64,000 bases of DNA from Armillaria gallica (taxonomy: Eukaryota > Basidiomycota > Agaricomycetes > Agaricales > Physalacriaceae). Where the stretch lies: assembly GCA_037576215.1 (NCBI GenBank), contig JBANDB010000002.1, positions 4,588,001-4,652,000 of the forward strand, in the 5' to 3' direction. This document shows positions 10,319-21,783 of this stretch, one piece after another. The notes beneath the pieces were generated by a model. That model was not told the DNA's origin. It made no database searches and saw only the letters and a program-made list of their open reading frames with translations. A program made the translations under genes and the position numbers. Numbering within the stretch: position 1 is the first letter of the stretch; each line of letters starts with the position of its first letter.

Positions 10319-12850
10319 CTTTATTGGACTTTCCTTATCAGATTCCATCTGTGCTTTTGCCCTTGCGACGTGTCATCCTTCTAGCGCCCAAGCGCTCATG
10401 TATCATCACTTGCATTAATGTGTATAATTGTAAAGCCTAGCTCAATAGCGCGTTAGCAACAAATTCAGCATCACAATGTGTGCTTAGGTTTGTCCTCGCC
10501 CCATGACCTGTCCGGTCCATCTGGCCAGACTACATCGCTAGTGCTAATCGAACGCACTTGTTGGAGTGGCAAAGAACTCGATAAGGACGCCCTTATGCCC
10601 AAACTGCCTTCATTCAGAATGCCTCTGGAGGCTAGCTGTCCATTCAGAGTATCTGATCCATTGGGATCGCAAAGATGGTCGAACCTGGGTCGAAAGTGGA
10701 CAACCATTAAGACTGTGCCCGGTATAAGTCTGATACGGCTACGGCCCAGAAGATTGTTCCAGGGCAGATGATATCTCTGTTTACATCGGACTTGAAAGCT
10801 AGCGCTTAGACCGCTCAAAGGTCAAGCCTAGTTCTTCAAAACATAGCATATACTCCGGTCTGAAGAAAACAAATGTCGTCTAATAACGTTATCAGCTAGC
10901 TGCCAAGCAGTAAAGGAATGTCTGGACTCATCATTGCTGCCTAAATCCGCGGTCCTTTCAATCTTGGCACAGAGGCATTCATTGGCATTCTGCGCAGCGG
11001 CAGGCTAATTCACAGGCCGCGTGAGCAGACTCTTGTTCTCTTCGGTGGATTTAGCCCACGGTGGGACCAGATATCGTCAGGATTTTTGAATGTATAGCAC
11101 GATAGGCGGACGAAACCCAAGAGAGACAGATGCAGCTACCTTATCTCCTAGATTCTGAACAGGAATCACGTTGGATCGAACCGAGCAGCAGCAACCGTCA
11201 TCATAAAGGCCTGATTCTTTCAGTGGGCGGCGTTCTATGTATGCTTCGTGCTTCGTCATGGTGAGCGGAACTGATAGGAAATGGAAGAATGAAATGTATG
11301 CTCAAGTAAAAGCGATGTTCCCCTTTCGACCACCTCGTGCTATTGCCGATCCTCGCGTGGTCTAGTTAATTATATCAGCAACAGCTTGAAATACCATTGG
11401 AAAACATGCGAGTCCGTACCTACTTATCGTCATCGAAAGTAACGGACACATGACACGGTGGCGGCGGTTGCGAATGCGGCGTCGACTCATATCCAACCCG
11501 CTAACTGCGGAAAGCTTTGTAGAAAGGGCAAAGAAACAACGACACGCCGACATGGAGACGGTCCCATTCTGATGCAGAAACGACTCGTAGCATCCCACAA
11601 GAGACACGCGGTTGCGCGTGGCCTGCCGAATGGACTAAAAATGACGACATAGCTTCGGTTGTTCAATGCATTGTTTCAGTTTAAAGTACGGACAACCCCC
11701 GCTGAATGCGCCGGATCCAGGGTCGCTAGGACTGGAGACTTTGATGAGGTCCAGTGCATTTCTAGCCTCGATAAGAAGGTGGGCTCCAGAAGAAGCTCGG
11801 GACAAAGTAGTAAACTGTATGGCTTAACTATAAAAGGATCAGCAAGCCTGACCACGATCACTTTCTGATATTCGCTCGTGTATTGCGCCTTGCTTGAGCA
11901 TCAAAAAGTACTGACCGTCACAGTGGTGTGGAATCAATGTGAACAAAACCTCACCTCGCCATGCGCCTGTATACATTTTAGCTCCAAGGCACTCACAAGG
12001 CACTAAATTTAAACGTCCAGTGATCCTGCACGGAGATCAGAATTGTGTTATGTTTAATTTTTTTTCCGCTGGAGAAGACGCACGCACGCGGGACACAGCA
12101 ACGTAAACAAAGGGGAAATTTCATCCGGAAAACCCAACTACCGTAGTCAAGAAAAGGAGTAAGTAAATGTTGAGCCTCTGAGAGCAGAATCCATCCGAGG
12201 TGACACGAGCCACATATCATGACCCGTTTTGCGGACAGAGCCATAAGGTTGTTAAATCCGGCTTAGCGCCAAACCGGAAGATATGAGAGTCGTTGAGTGT
12301 CTTCTCGCTAAAGATAGTATGTTGGAAGGGTCATCGGGTGAAAAAGTACAAAAGAACGAGGTCATGGATTGATACGGCGGCCAAAGCCAAACGCACAATT
12401 TGTGCCTGGACAAAGATATGCTTCGTATGTGGCAAAAAATAGACCTGGTTGAACACTGATAGAGCCAAAAAAGCAAAACATATGATTTTTTGCTTAGCTA
12501 GCTTTCAGAGAAACAGCAGGAAGGAAAGACGAAACCGTATGAGAAGATGAGACAACGATGGATTTCACGTTGATAGAGATAGTGCCAGGACACCGACAGG
12601 TGATACATAGAAAACGTGTAATGATACCGGGAGATGCTAAGAATTGTGTGAACGAGGGGATAGAAATAGAAGAAATAAAGAGTAGGGTACCGCAGAAGAG
12701 GCGTCAACTGATCACGGCAACACGTGCAACTTGTTGACCTGAAAAAGGCCGACGGCGACTATTACGCTGAACCGTCCGACGTTTGTTTGTCCCGAACGGT
12801 AATCAGCCTCAGTACCGTCATCCACTGCCAGCTTCTTTTTCTCCACCATC
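10319..12850. other. Gene-poor stretch of 2.5 kb
   Basis: No frame here reads like a known protein and none can be extended by splicing into a convincing gene. The longest frames are 81-115 codons on either strand (10471-10818, 11362-11607, 11993-12244). No terminal repeats, reverse transcriptase or transposase motifs were recognised. It could hold decayed repeats, a non-coding RNA, or the extended promoter of the downstream transcription factor. Confidence 0.4.
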
Positions 12851-15800
12851 ATGTCGCTCAGTCCTTCAGCGTCTGTATCGAATGGCTCAGAATCTGCCTC
12901 GAAGCGTCGTAGGACGAGTGAAATCGCCCGCTCGCCTCAGGATGCAGGTCAGGCTGTGCACATCCCCAAGAGAGGTGCACGGGCGTGCACGGCATGCAGG
13001 AAAGGGAAGAACAGATGTGAAGGCGAGGTATGTGCTTTTGAACTAGCCCCCGTCCCGCTCACTGGACCGTCTCTCCGTCCCGGCCCGGGTTTTGCAGGCT
13101 CCTTGTCGCAGGTGCCAGTTAAGCGGTACCCCATGCATATTCGAGAAGCCAGTACGTTCTCTCATTGCTCTGTCTTGCTATGTTGTTGAGCCACAATACA
13201 GGAGAAGAAAAACAACCAGCCTATCGCTGGCGCTAGCGTGGAGTATGTCTCATCCCTTTTTTCCAGTGTTTTTCTCACGCAGGATCCAGGAGAGTCTCTC
13301 GCCTCGAAGGGCAATACCTTGTGCGTCTATTTCATGCTGTCAAAAGTCTTTTGCTCACAGAAATATCCATCAGGTCATGCAAAGCCATATGATTGGAATG
13401 CAGTCTTCTCTTGATCGCATTCTCGCCCTCGTTCAGAACCAAGCTCAAGGGAGCGGCAGCATGCCCCCGCCCAGCTCAATCTTCCCATCGGCTGGAAATG
13501 GTGCATTGTCCCCTTCCGGACGGAATGGGTTTGAATCTGGTTCAGGTTCCAGCGATCGAGGCCGTTTCCCTCCTTTGCCCGGGTTTGCGCCACCAGTAAG
13601 TTTTATCACAGCTCCCCACAACTTTCCTGATCAGCAATCTACAGCCTCACAAATATGCTACATATGGGATTGTTCCGAGCACTGCTCCATCGTCCGAGGA
13701 TGAGTCCGAGGATACGTTGCCACGGTCCACCTTGAACGCCCCCATCGAAGCATTGCAAGGCCTAGCGAACGCTGCTGCCGAAGCTGCGGCTGCGCCATCT
13801 GCGTCCCCCCCAAGGTAAATATCGCCTACAAACCTTCCAAAAGAATATCTGTTAATTGTTTCCATAGAGTCAAGAAGCGAAAGAGGGCTGAACCAATTCC
13901 CAGAAATGCGTTCCCCCACGTTGTTGAAAAGGTAGGCACGCCGTTTTCTAGATCCGGAGCAATCAACCGAAGTCTATGACAGGGCCTCGTCGCGGACTCT
14001 GAAGCGCGAGAGTTGTACAATATGTGAATTCTTCCAGTATGCTACATTTAGCGGTCTGTAGGCCTCATCTCTCCAATTAGATTTTTCGCTGGTTGTCACC
14101 TGTTCATTCCTCTCTTCGATCCAACGTACGATACATACGAAAGCTTAATGGAGCGCACGCCTTGGACGTTCGACGCCATTTTAGCCATCGCCGGCAAGAT
14201 TCGGAGCGGGAACGGCCCACTCAGTCCGACCTTCTTCAAATGTCTAGAGGAAGCTCAAGGGATCGCCCGTTCATCTCTATTCGGCCCTGTGGTCCGCAAG
14301 GAGGCGGTGCAAGGTCTGCACATCACCGGATCGTCGCCGCATTGAGTTCTGAACTCTTTATAGGAATGCTTCTGTTAGCTGCGTGGAGCACTAATGGCTG
14401 GCTTCCAAGTGGACATGCTATGCGCATGGCGCTTGATCTTGGATTACATCGTGCTCTCGAAAAATTAGCTGATGATACCGGCAAACAGAGAACCCAAGAA
14501 GAAGAAAGAGACCTAGGTGTGTTCGCTAACTGTCGTTAGGACCGGCCCGCTGACACGAAGTTTGATGTAGTGGTATCAGCTCGCATCTGGTTGTGTCTAT
14601 ATTGGTTCGATCATCAGTGAGTATCGTCTGGTATCGCTCGTAATGTTCTCATCCTGGTCTAGGATGAGCTTGGGGACCGGCCGCCCCATTGTTCTACGCG
14701 ATGAGAATTCTATCCGTCACTGTCGTCTTCTTCTTTCCCACCCAATGGCATCTCCCACAGATGTCAGATTGATTTCCCAGGTCGAGTTGATTATCCAAAA
14801 AAGTGAGTTCACGCTGTCATACATGTCACGGACTACCTTTGATATATTAATTCGTCTAAGCGCAAATATACGAAACGCTGGCTTCCTTGAACGGTCAAGT
14901 CAATCATAATACCTTGGCTTTCATCCGACGAGCGAACGTGGCTTTGGACAAATGGTGGCAGGACTGCGATGACCTTCATCGTATGTTCTTCTTTCTGTCC
15001 CTGAGAGTTACGCGCAATTGACACCTCATCAAAGGTCAAACAATGGATGAGAACTCTCTTCTTCGAAAAATTTTAATGGGCGAATTACATTATGCTAAGT
15101 TGTGGCTGGTCTGTGTTGCCTTACGTGGTGTAGCTTGGGACAAGATGCCCTTCGAGCAACGAGAGTTGGCCTTCCAGGCTAAAGATGCCGCGTTCCGTTG
15201 TTTATCCGTATTTTTAACTTCGTCTGAATACCGGTGCGAGCATTCAAGCTGACATCTACGCACGTCCTGGAGATTAACAAGTCCCGATATTTAGGGCTGC
15301 TCTCCGGTATGCGGTTCACGATAGTCTCGTGACAGCTGCGTTCTCGGGTCTTTTCCTCCTCAAGATGGCGAGTCTGTTTCCTGCCGAACTGGATTTGGGG
15401 GCAATCACGACCCAGGTTGAACAGTTGGCTCAGCTTCTATCTGATGTCGCTGCCGAGAGGTATGTCTTCCTTTTCTTGGCACCTCTGGTCATAGGATAAC
15501 ATTACGCACAGATATGCTCTTACGCTGCGGATCATGCTAGCCAACCTCCGTCGTAAAGTTGGTCTTGGAAGTGGTATCAACACTCCGGTACCGACAATGC
15601 CCCCTCCGGGTTTTGCGGACATGATTGTATCACCCACTTTCGTTGACCCGGCTATGCCTCCACCATTCACAATGGAGGAGCTGGGCTTTGTTTGGCCAAG
15701 CGACAGAGGGATTGTCAGTCCTTCTGCTATTCCAGTTTGGCTTCAAGAACAAGTGAGTCAATTTACCGTCGTACTTACCTAGTGGTATTAAAGCGCTATG

Positions 15801-15914
15801 TAGAGTCTCACAGATCTGGGTCTCCCAGTCAATGGTTCTGATGGCATTTTCTTGCAGATGCATGGAACCAACGGCTGGACAGCAGATTTTGCGCCTGGCC
15901 CAGAGGCTTGGTAA
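12851..15914 (+). CDS. Zn2Cys6 fungal transcription factor with fungal-specific TF domain
   Basis: A nuclear DNA-binding regulator. The N-terminal zinc cluster is split by an intron: ACTACRKGKNRCEGE in the first exon joins APCRRCQLSGTPC in the second, supplying all six cysteines. After a Ser/Pro-rich linker with QSSLDRILALVQNQ (short coiled coil) comes a middle homology region with FIPLFDPTYDTYESL, LLLAAWSTNGWLPSGHAM and MALDLGLHRALEKLADD. SARIWLCLYWFDHQMSLG GRP-type sequence follows, typical of fungal_trans domains. The frame runs over many short introns to a stop at 15912-15914. The layout resembles regulators annotated PrtT-like (protease activators) in related fungi, but target genes cannot be told from sequence. 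It is convergent with the BZW-like gene. Confidence 0.83.
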
Positions 15915-16093
15915 ACAACTTAAAACTGATATACCCCTTGTTTTGGTTCCATGTCTTCTTTTGAACAGTCTGTAGTAGCGTCGTAACTATTTCAGTGATC
16001 ATTTTTCATCTGTACTCCATGCGATTCGTGTACAATAGTCGTCATCGTATTGAAAACAACGATCGTCAGATCCGTCATTGGCAGTGAAATCAA

Positions 16094-17729
16094 TTACTCG
16101 TCCTCGTCACTCTCATCTTCCTGCTCCTGCAAAAACTAAAGTTGGTGTGTTAGATACTCTGTGATATCCAAATCTAGAGTGACTGACTTTGACAAGTGCC
16201 TCAGTGCTCTTCAGGAAGTGCTGACGACCTTGGGGCTTTGAGCCCTTTTGGTGCCAGTAGATAATAGCTTGGTCTGAAATACAATCCTTATTATACAGAA
16301 CCTATAGCAGAACCTATGAGCGGGTATACTGTGCGACTGAAGTTGCACGAACCTTGAGAATTTGTGGGAATGCCTTGATGATGCGAGTATCTTCATAACA
16401 ATAAACTTGTACAACATTTATGAGAGCGACTTCTGTCTTTGGTCCGTCACAAAATGGCTCTAGAATTGGTGCGAATTTCTGGTTAATGACGTTAGTGGTA
16501 AGGTGAGGTTGGATATATCTGACAGCTTACCCCAACTTCACGCAGAGCGAGACCTTCAATTTGATCTGGGCGTGCGCTCCAGTCAACCGAGGCCATTAGA
16601 CCCTGCCAGATGCATTGAATGAGCTCCGTGTCAGGAATAGGTGTCGCTTCCTGGCGGCTCTTAATGGCCGCAATGATCTGCAAATAGAACATTAGTGTAC
16701 TACTAGAAGCAACAGCAGTTAAGCGTACCTGTTCAGGGGTCTCTTCGCGTTCACAAAGCTCTCGGAGATCCTTGACGATTCCTTCCTTGACCACAGCATA
16801 CTGCTTCTTGGCGTACCACTCCGCGACCTGGGGAAGCCCGCTTTTCTTGAAATGCTCTTCGAGATTCTTGCCCTCGCGTTTGTTAGCCGGGAAAAAGGCG
16901 AGTAGATCTTTGATACCACCGCGCTTGAGTGTCGCCGACAGATGTTCCATAGATTGGTCGACCAGGAAGGAACGGAAGATCAACGTGATGACGTCGATGG
17001 AGACATCTATGATACGTTAGGTAAGAAGCTCGAAAAAAAGAAGCACCCGTGCCAACTCACCATTCTTGAGCAAGTGATCCTTGGTCAAACTCTGTAAACA
17101 GGAGGCGCTAGCCAAGCCCTGAGAAAACAACAGGCCGATTGCTATCGAAAGCTTGTCTTTCTGGGCTGCTGACCATCGGTGTATGTATTGCAAGATTGTG
17201 GGAAGCGCAGATTCTTCCAGTGGTTTCTGCAAATACTTGTATCTGACAATGCACAATGAGGGGATTATAGCATAGTCGTAGAGAAGCGATACCCACCTTC
17301 TGATGAGTTTGTTCAAAACTTCGATGTATTTCCGAATGTCCTCTACCTCGGCCGGTTCCTTGGCGTTGAAGATGGTGAACGGGGACACAGGAGCGCCATC
17401 ATCAACGTAGCTGCCTCCCGGCTGGATGAGACCTCCGACGAGAATGATTTCGAAAAGTGCATCGGCATATTTGAGAAATTCGAGAGTGGATCCTGCTTGA
17501 ACTAGTTTGGTAGTAAATGAGTCAAAATCGCCTTCGGGGACAGTTTCAAGATGTCTATAGAGTTGGTCTCTGAAGACTAGATAAAGTCCGGTGAGGGTAT
17601 AGACCTGGAAAAAGAGAAAATCAACGAACCCGCTGGTTCGTGCTTTGCGTGAGCCTTTACGGCGCCTTTCCTAGCTTTGATTCGAACACCCTGCAACGAA
17701 GGCTTTGAAGCGGCTGATTGCTGAGACAT
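16094..17729 (-). CDS. eIF5-mimic protein, BZW (basic leucine zipper and W2 domain) family
   Basis: BZW/5MP proteins bind eIF2 and eIF3 through a W2 domain and tighten start-codon selection. The start at 17729 gives MSQQSAASKPSLQGVRIKAR, then VFRDQLYRHLETVPEGDFD, FLKYADALFEIILVGG, EVLNKLIRRYKYLQKPLEE, SIAIGLLFSQGLASAS, and a W2 block with LIQCIWQGLMASVDWSARP and EGLALREVGKFAPILEPF. The end is an acidic tail, QEQEDESDEDE, matching the acidic-aromatic C-terminus of the family. At least seven short introns interrupt the gene. The order of all blocks is that of human BZW1/2, so the assignment is firm even though a few junctions are approximate. Confidence 0.9.
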
Positions 17730-18468
17730 CCACAGGTTTTCAAGTAAAATCGAAACGAGTGGACAAGGCAAGCCTGGTTGTGTGCAAGTGTAAACAGAAG
17801 AAAAGGAAAGGTGCTCGTAAGATCAATCCGATCTTCAGTGATCTGCCTTTTCGGGACATCACTACAAGGCCTTTGCCAAACATGAGCAAAAGTAGAGGCT
17901 ATACTCAGGAGCATAGCCTCTGACTGCTTCACCGACCTCGGAGCCTTGCGCGCAGCACGGCTACGTGGATTGTGCGTGGACGGGGTGTGCAGCCAACAGC
18001 CATATCTACCCAGGTATCCAATCGATAATCGCCGTGTGAGTCGTTGTATTGATCCAGTGTTCATCAAACTGTTGAATACAGTTCCTTATTATTAGATATA
18101 CTTTGTCCTTTCCTGAAATTTACGTTGGCAAACTTTTACATGCTTTCTTTGCCTTCTTATAAGTCTACTTACTCATCGGTAACACCTTGTGTTTCATGCG
18201 TCATGCGTTCATGACGCATTCTCTCTAAGCACCTAGTCGACCTGTCCTTGGCGCCCATCACAAACAGCAGTTCCTTTCTAAGACCGCACTGCCTCGGTGT
18301 GTAGGATCGCGATATCTGGCGCCAGTGACAATCATCGCACCACTATATAAACTCCTGCCATCTTATCCATCTCCCACCATTTACACAAGTTTTACGATCC
18401 AAGTAAGCCTACTTTCGCTTGCCCCGGGCCTGTTTCTCTGATGAGAAAGTTCGTAGACCTTCTTTACG
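17730..18468. other. Intergenic, divergent promoters of BZW-like and first PP2C genes
   Basis: About 740 bp lie between the two start codons. A TATA box is visible close to the PP2C gene. An opposite-strand frame at 17657-18067 overlaps the start of the BZW-like gene and shows no family features. Confidence 0.45.
18344..18350 (+). promoter_or_regulatory. TATA box upstream of PP2C gene
   Basis: TATATAA lies about 120 bp upstream of the ATG at 18469 and is followed by a pyrimidine-rich stretch. The position fits a core promoter for the first PP2C gene. Confidence 0.5.
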
Positions 18469-19704
18469 ATGCATAAGAGGTGCGTAGGCACAGCGTCATA
18501 TGTGGCGTTCCCTCATGCTTAATATTCTAGGCACAGCAGAAACGCACGGTCAGAACCTATGACGATTGCGAAAGGTTCAAATACCCACGGGGTAGGCGCA
18601 ATTGATGTATTACTTTGTACTCATCATGATCTCGTTCTGTTAGATCCTTAATCAACGGCCGTCAAGAGATGAATACTACCAGACCGGTGTGTACGAAACC
18701 CAAGGCACCCGGCCCACGATGGAGGATACACACGCCTTCATTGTTGACTTCGATTCGGTCAAGGGCCAAGGATACTTTGGTGTATTTGACGGCCACGGAA
18801 ACAAACATGTAGCAGAGTGGTGTGGCCATTACTTTCACCAGGTGTGTTTTATTCGTTTCTTTTACAAGTCCTTTCAAACAACTTGAGTCGGTTAGATGTT
18901 CTTGGGCGCGATGCATGATCATCCATCACTTGCTCCAGAGAAAGTTCTTCATAAGGCTTTCAGGAGAGTAGATGACACGCTGAAAAAGTATTCTATACAA
19001 TCTGAACAAGTGGCCGAGTCGGGGTCTACAGCAGTGGTCGCTTTTCTGCGTATGGAAGACGAAGACGGCACACAATCTTCGTTCACTTCTTCGCCTGTAC
19101 CCGGGAATGCAAGCTCATCGACCCCTTCGCCGTCTACCTCGCGATCCTCGGGCCAACGAAGAATACCACCAGAAAACGCTAAACGGGTCCTGTACTGTGC
19201 CAATGCAGGTGACGCGCGCGCGGTTCTATGTCGGAATGGAACTGCGATACGATTGACCCAGGATCACAAAGTGACTGATCCATCCGAGGGGTCCCGCATA
19301 AGGCAAGCTGGGGGAGTCATCATGCGAGGCCGTGTATTTGGTACACTAGCTGTTTCACGGAGCTTGGGCAATCACATATCATACGACGGTATCCGGATGA
19401 AACAGTACGTGATCTCGACGCCGTACACATCTCGGACGGAGTTGATGGACGAGGATGAGTTTTGTATTATTGCATGTGATGGAGTAAGTGCTAGTATTTC
19501 TCGGGACATGGGCACTGACTAAAGGACCAACAGCTTTGGGATGTAATTACAGATCAAGATGCAGTCAACCTTGTGCGGCGTATTAAGGACGCTCAGTACG
19601 CGAGCAAGATTCTCGTTAATCATGCGCTTTGTAATGATGTTCAGCCGACTCGGGACAATGTCACAGTCATGGTTGTGCGGTTGAAGGATTTTGTACCAAA
19701 GTGA
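18469..19704 (+). CDS. Protein phosphatase 2C, Ptc1-like (first of a tandem pair)
   Basis: A Mg/Mn-dependent Ser/Thr phosphatase; Ptc1-type enzymes damp stress-activated MAP kinase pathways. Exons 18469-18479, 18531-18591, 18644-18841, 18896-19483 and 19534-19704 give 342 residues with every junction in frame. Metal-binding motifs are all present: [80 protein letters not shown] and a late [12 protein letters not shown] Ser/Thr/Pro insert of about 35 residues lies between the STAVVAFL strand and the NAGDAR strand. The next gene downstream is a paralog with matching exon boundaries. Confidence 0.93.
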
Positions 19705-20412
19705 TCGCCCACGATTCCATAACATATGCTGTTGTTTTTTTTTATATGTTTAGGTTCTTTCTTGTAACAGCCCTATTGTATCCACAGCATTCATGTACCT
19801 CACTGTAGTTGTGTATTTGATTAGATGTATTGTAGGAAGCTAAGATCAGGGGAGTTACTAAGGCCTGTGTTCATTTTCATTTTTGGAGTAAATTAACGAG
19901 GTTACAACAAAGATGTTCCGATAGTGGAAGCATGGTCAGTCCAAGCGGTGTGCGTGAGCAATTTTCAGACTTAAGTGGCAAAGTGAAGAATAAAGTGAAG
20001 CGCCCGAAACCCTTGTGAACAAAAGGACGAGAGAATAATAGGGAACGGTCAATGCACGATCGTCCGGAAGTGTAAATTACCTTTTCTGCAATTGCCACAT
20101 GGCTGAAGTGAATCTATCTCTCTTTGCAACACCCATCCGGTCGACTTCAGGTAGCCTATCGAGCACCATTCTCCTTGTACGTTCGCACTTGTCTCCTTAC
20201 CTCGACAATACTTGCGGAGCCGGCATTACGACTCCGAAGCTCCCTGACATAACCATCTTTCGTCATCGCCGTGACAGTCAACCGACTCGGTTCTTTGTGA
20301 GTATATTAATCCGATATCAGGCGCGGTTTCTCGCCTTGCCTTCGTTCCTGGTCCCTGCTCACCTCATTGCTCAGATATATTCGCGTTTTCCTAATATCGC
20401 CTTCATTCTATC
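19705..20412. other. Spacer between the tandem PP2C genes
   Basis: About 700 bp hold the 3' UTR of the first PP2C gene and the promoter of the second. The frame from 20099 runs into the second gene's 5' region out of phase with its coding sequence and is not supported as coding. Confidence 0.45.
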
Positions 20413-21783
20413 ATGCGGTTCACAGAGTCTCCCAATGCTCGCTCCAAATCCATATCGACTGCTGAATTTGACACACATGGCGTGCGTTCTGCAGCTCTTC
20501 CTGGATATCCACCAGTCTGATTCAGTGTCTAGGTTCTCAACCGCCATGCCACCAAGAATACCTCCTACCAAGTTGGCCTCTCCGAAGATAAAGGCAACCG
20601 GAGAACTATGGAAGACTCTCACTCTTTTGTCACCGATTTTGACAACGTTCGCGGTCAGGGCTTCTTCGCGGTGTTCGACGGACATGCAGGGAAACATGCC
20701 GCTGAGTGGTGTGGTACTCATTTCCATGAGGTAAGCTTTCTGCGAAAATCCAGCTGTTCGGGTTGCTCATCTGCATCGCCTCACGCAGTCTCTACTCCGA
20801 TGCTTACGCGCATGTCCCGATCTTCCAATCCCCGATATTCTCAATGAAACCTTCCATGACGTTGACAGGAATCTTTCCCGCATGTGTGAAGAATCCGACG
20901 GCAAGATCCACTCTGGCTGCACTGCTGTAACGGCTTTCCTACGCCTTGAGGATGTTGATGGCAAGCAGTCCTTCCTGGATCAAGCAACTCCGCCCTCGAA
21001 GCCTATATCACCTCTTGCCGAGACCCCTTCACCCGTTGACGGGTATGAGAGCAGTAGCGGGGAGAGTGGTGGTGATGCCACTGCCGATGACAGCAAGGAT
21101 CCCAAGCGGCGGAAAAAAGCGAAAAAGTTGGGTGCTAAGCGACTCAGAAACGCTATCAAAAGCCTCGGTAGTGGTTCGTCCCTCTCTCCTAAAGCTTCGC
21201 CATCGGTATCCCGGAAACAATCCGTTGAAGTCGTACAAATCCAAGTCCCGACGCAAACTCCTCCCCCAGAAGCGAGACGCGTGCTTTATACAGCTAATGC
21301 CGGTGATGCTCGCGGCGTTCTATGTCGTAATGGCAATGCTATCCGCCTCACCTATGACCACAAAGGATCGGACAAACAGGAAGCGAAACGTATTATGGAT
21401 GCTGGTGGCTTTGTCATGAGTGGAAGAGTGAACGGCGTTTTGGCCGTGACGCGCAGTTTGGGCGATTCCTCGATGAAGGAATTCGTCGTCGGTGCTCCCT
21501 ATACGACTGAAACGGAGCTTTGTGATGATGATGAGTTCGTAATTCTGGCCTGTGACGGTGTAAGAACTTTTCCAGCTCAGATATCCACCTATTGACCGTG
21601 ATGACCAACCCTTAGCTCTGGGATGTCGCCAGTGACCAAGTAGCCGTAGATCTCATTCGAGAGATTGATGATGCTCAACTCGCAAGCCAGAAGCTTCTCA
21701 AATACGCGCTTTCTCATCACTCGTCAGACAATGTCACAGTGCTCGTCGTTCGGTTCAAGAATGTATCCCCCAAAACTGCATGA
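20413..21783 (+). CDS. Protein phosphatase 2C, Ptc1-like (second of a tandem pair)
   Basis: Exons 20413-20481, 20533-20730, 20789-21559 and 21616-21783 give 401 residues. The start MRFTESPNARSKSISTAEF aligns with the N-terminus of its neighbour (both end that exon in THG), and the second exon is 198 nt in both. Motifs: NRRTMEDSHSFVTDFDNV, AVFDGHAGKHAAEWC, SGCTAVTAFLRLED, ANAGDARGVLCRNG, VLAVTRSLGDSSMKEF, ILACDGLWDVASDQVA and SDNVTVLVVRF, so the catalytic set is complete. Between strands it carries a longer, very basic insert (KRRKKAKKLGAKRLRNAIK, then a Ser-rich stretch) absent from the neighbour. This insert could be a nuclear localisation or docking segment, which is inference. Confidence 0.93.

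Noticed and set aside
17657..18067. 136-codon minus-strand frame upstream of the BZW-like gene
   Set aside because: It overlaps the BZW first exon in another frame, whose MSQQSAASKPSLQG sequence is supported by the family pattern.
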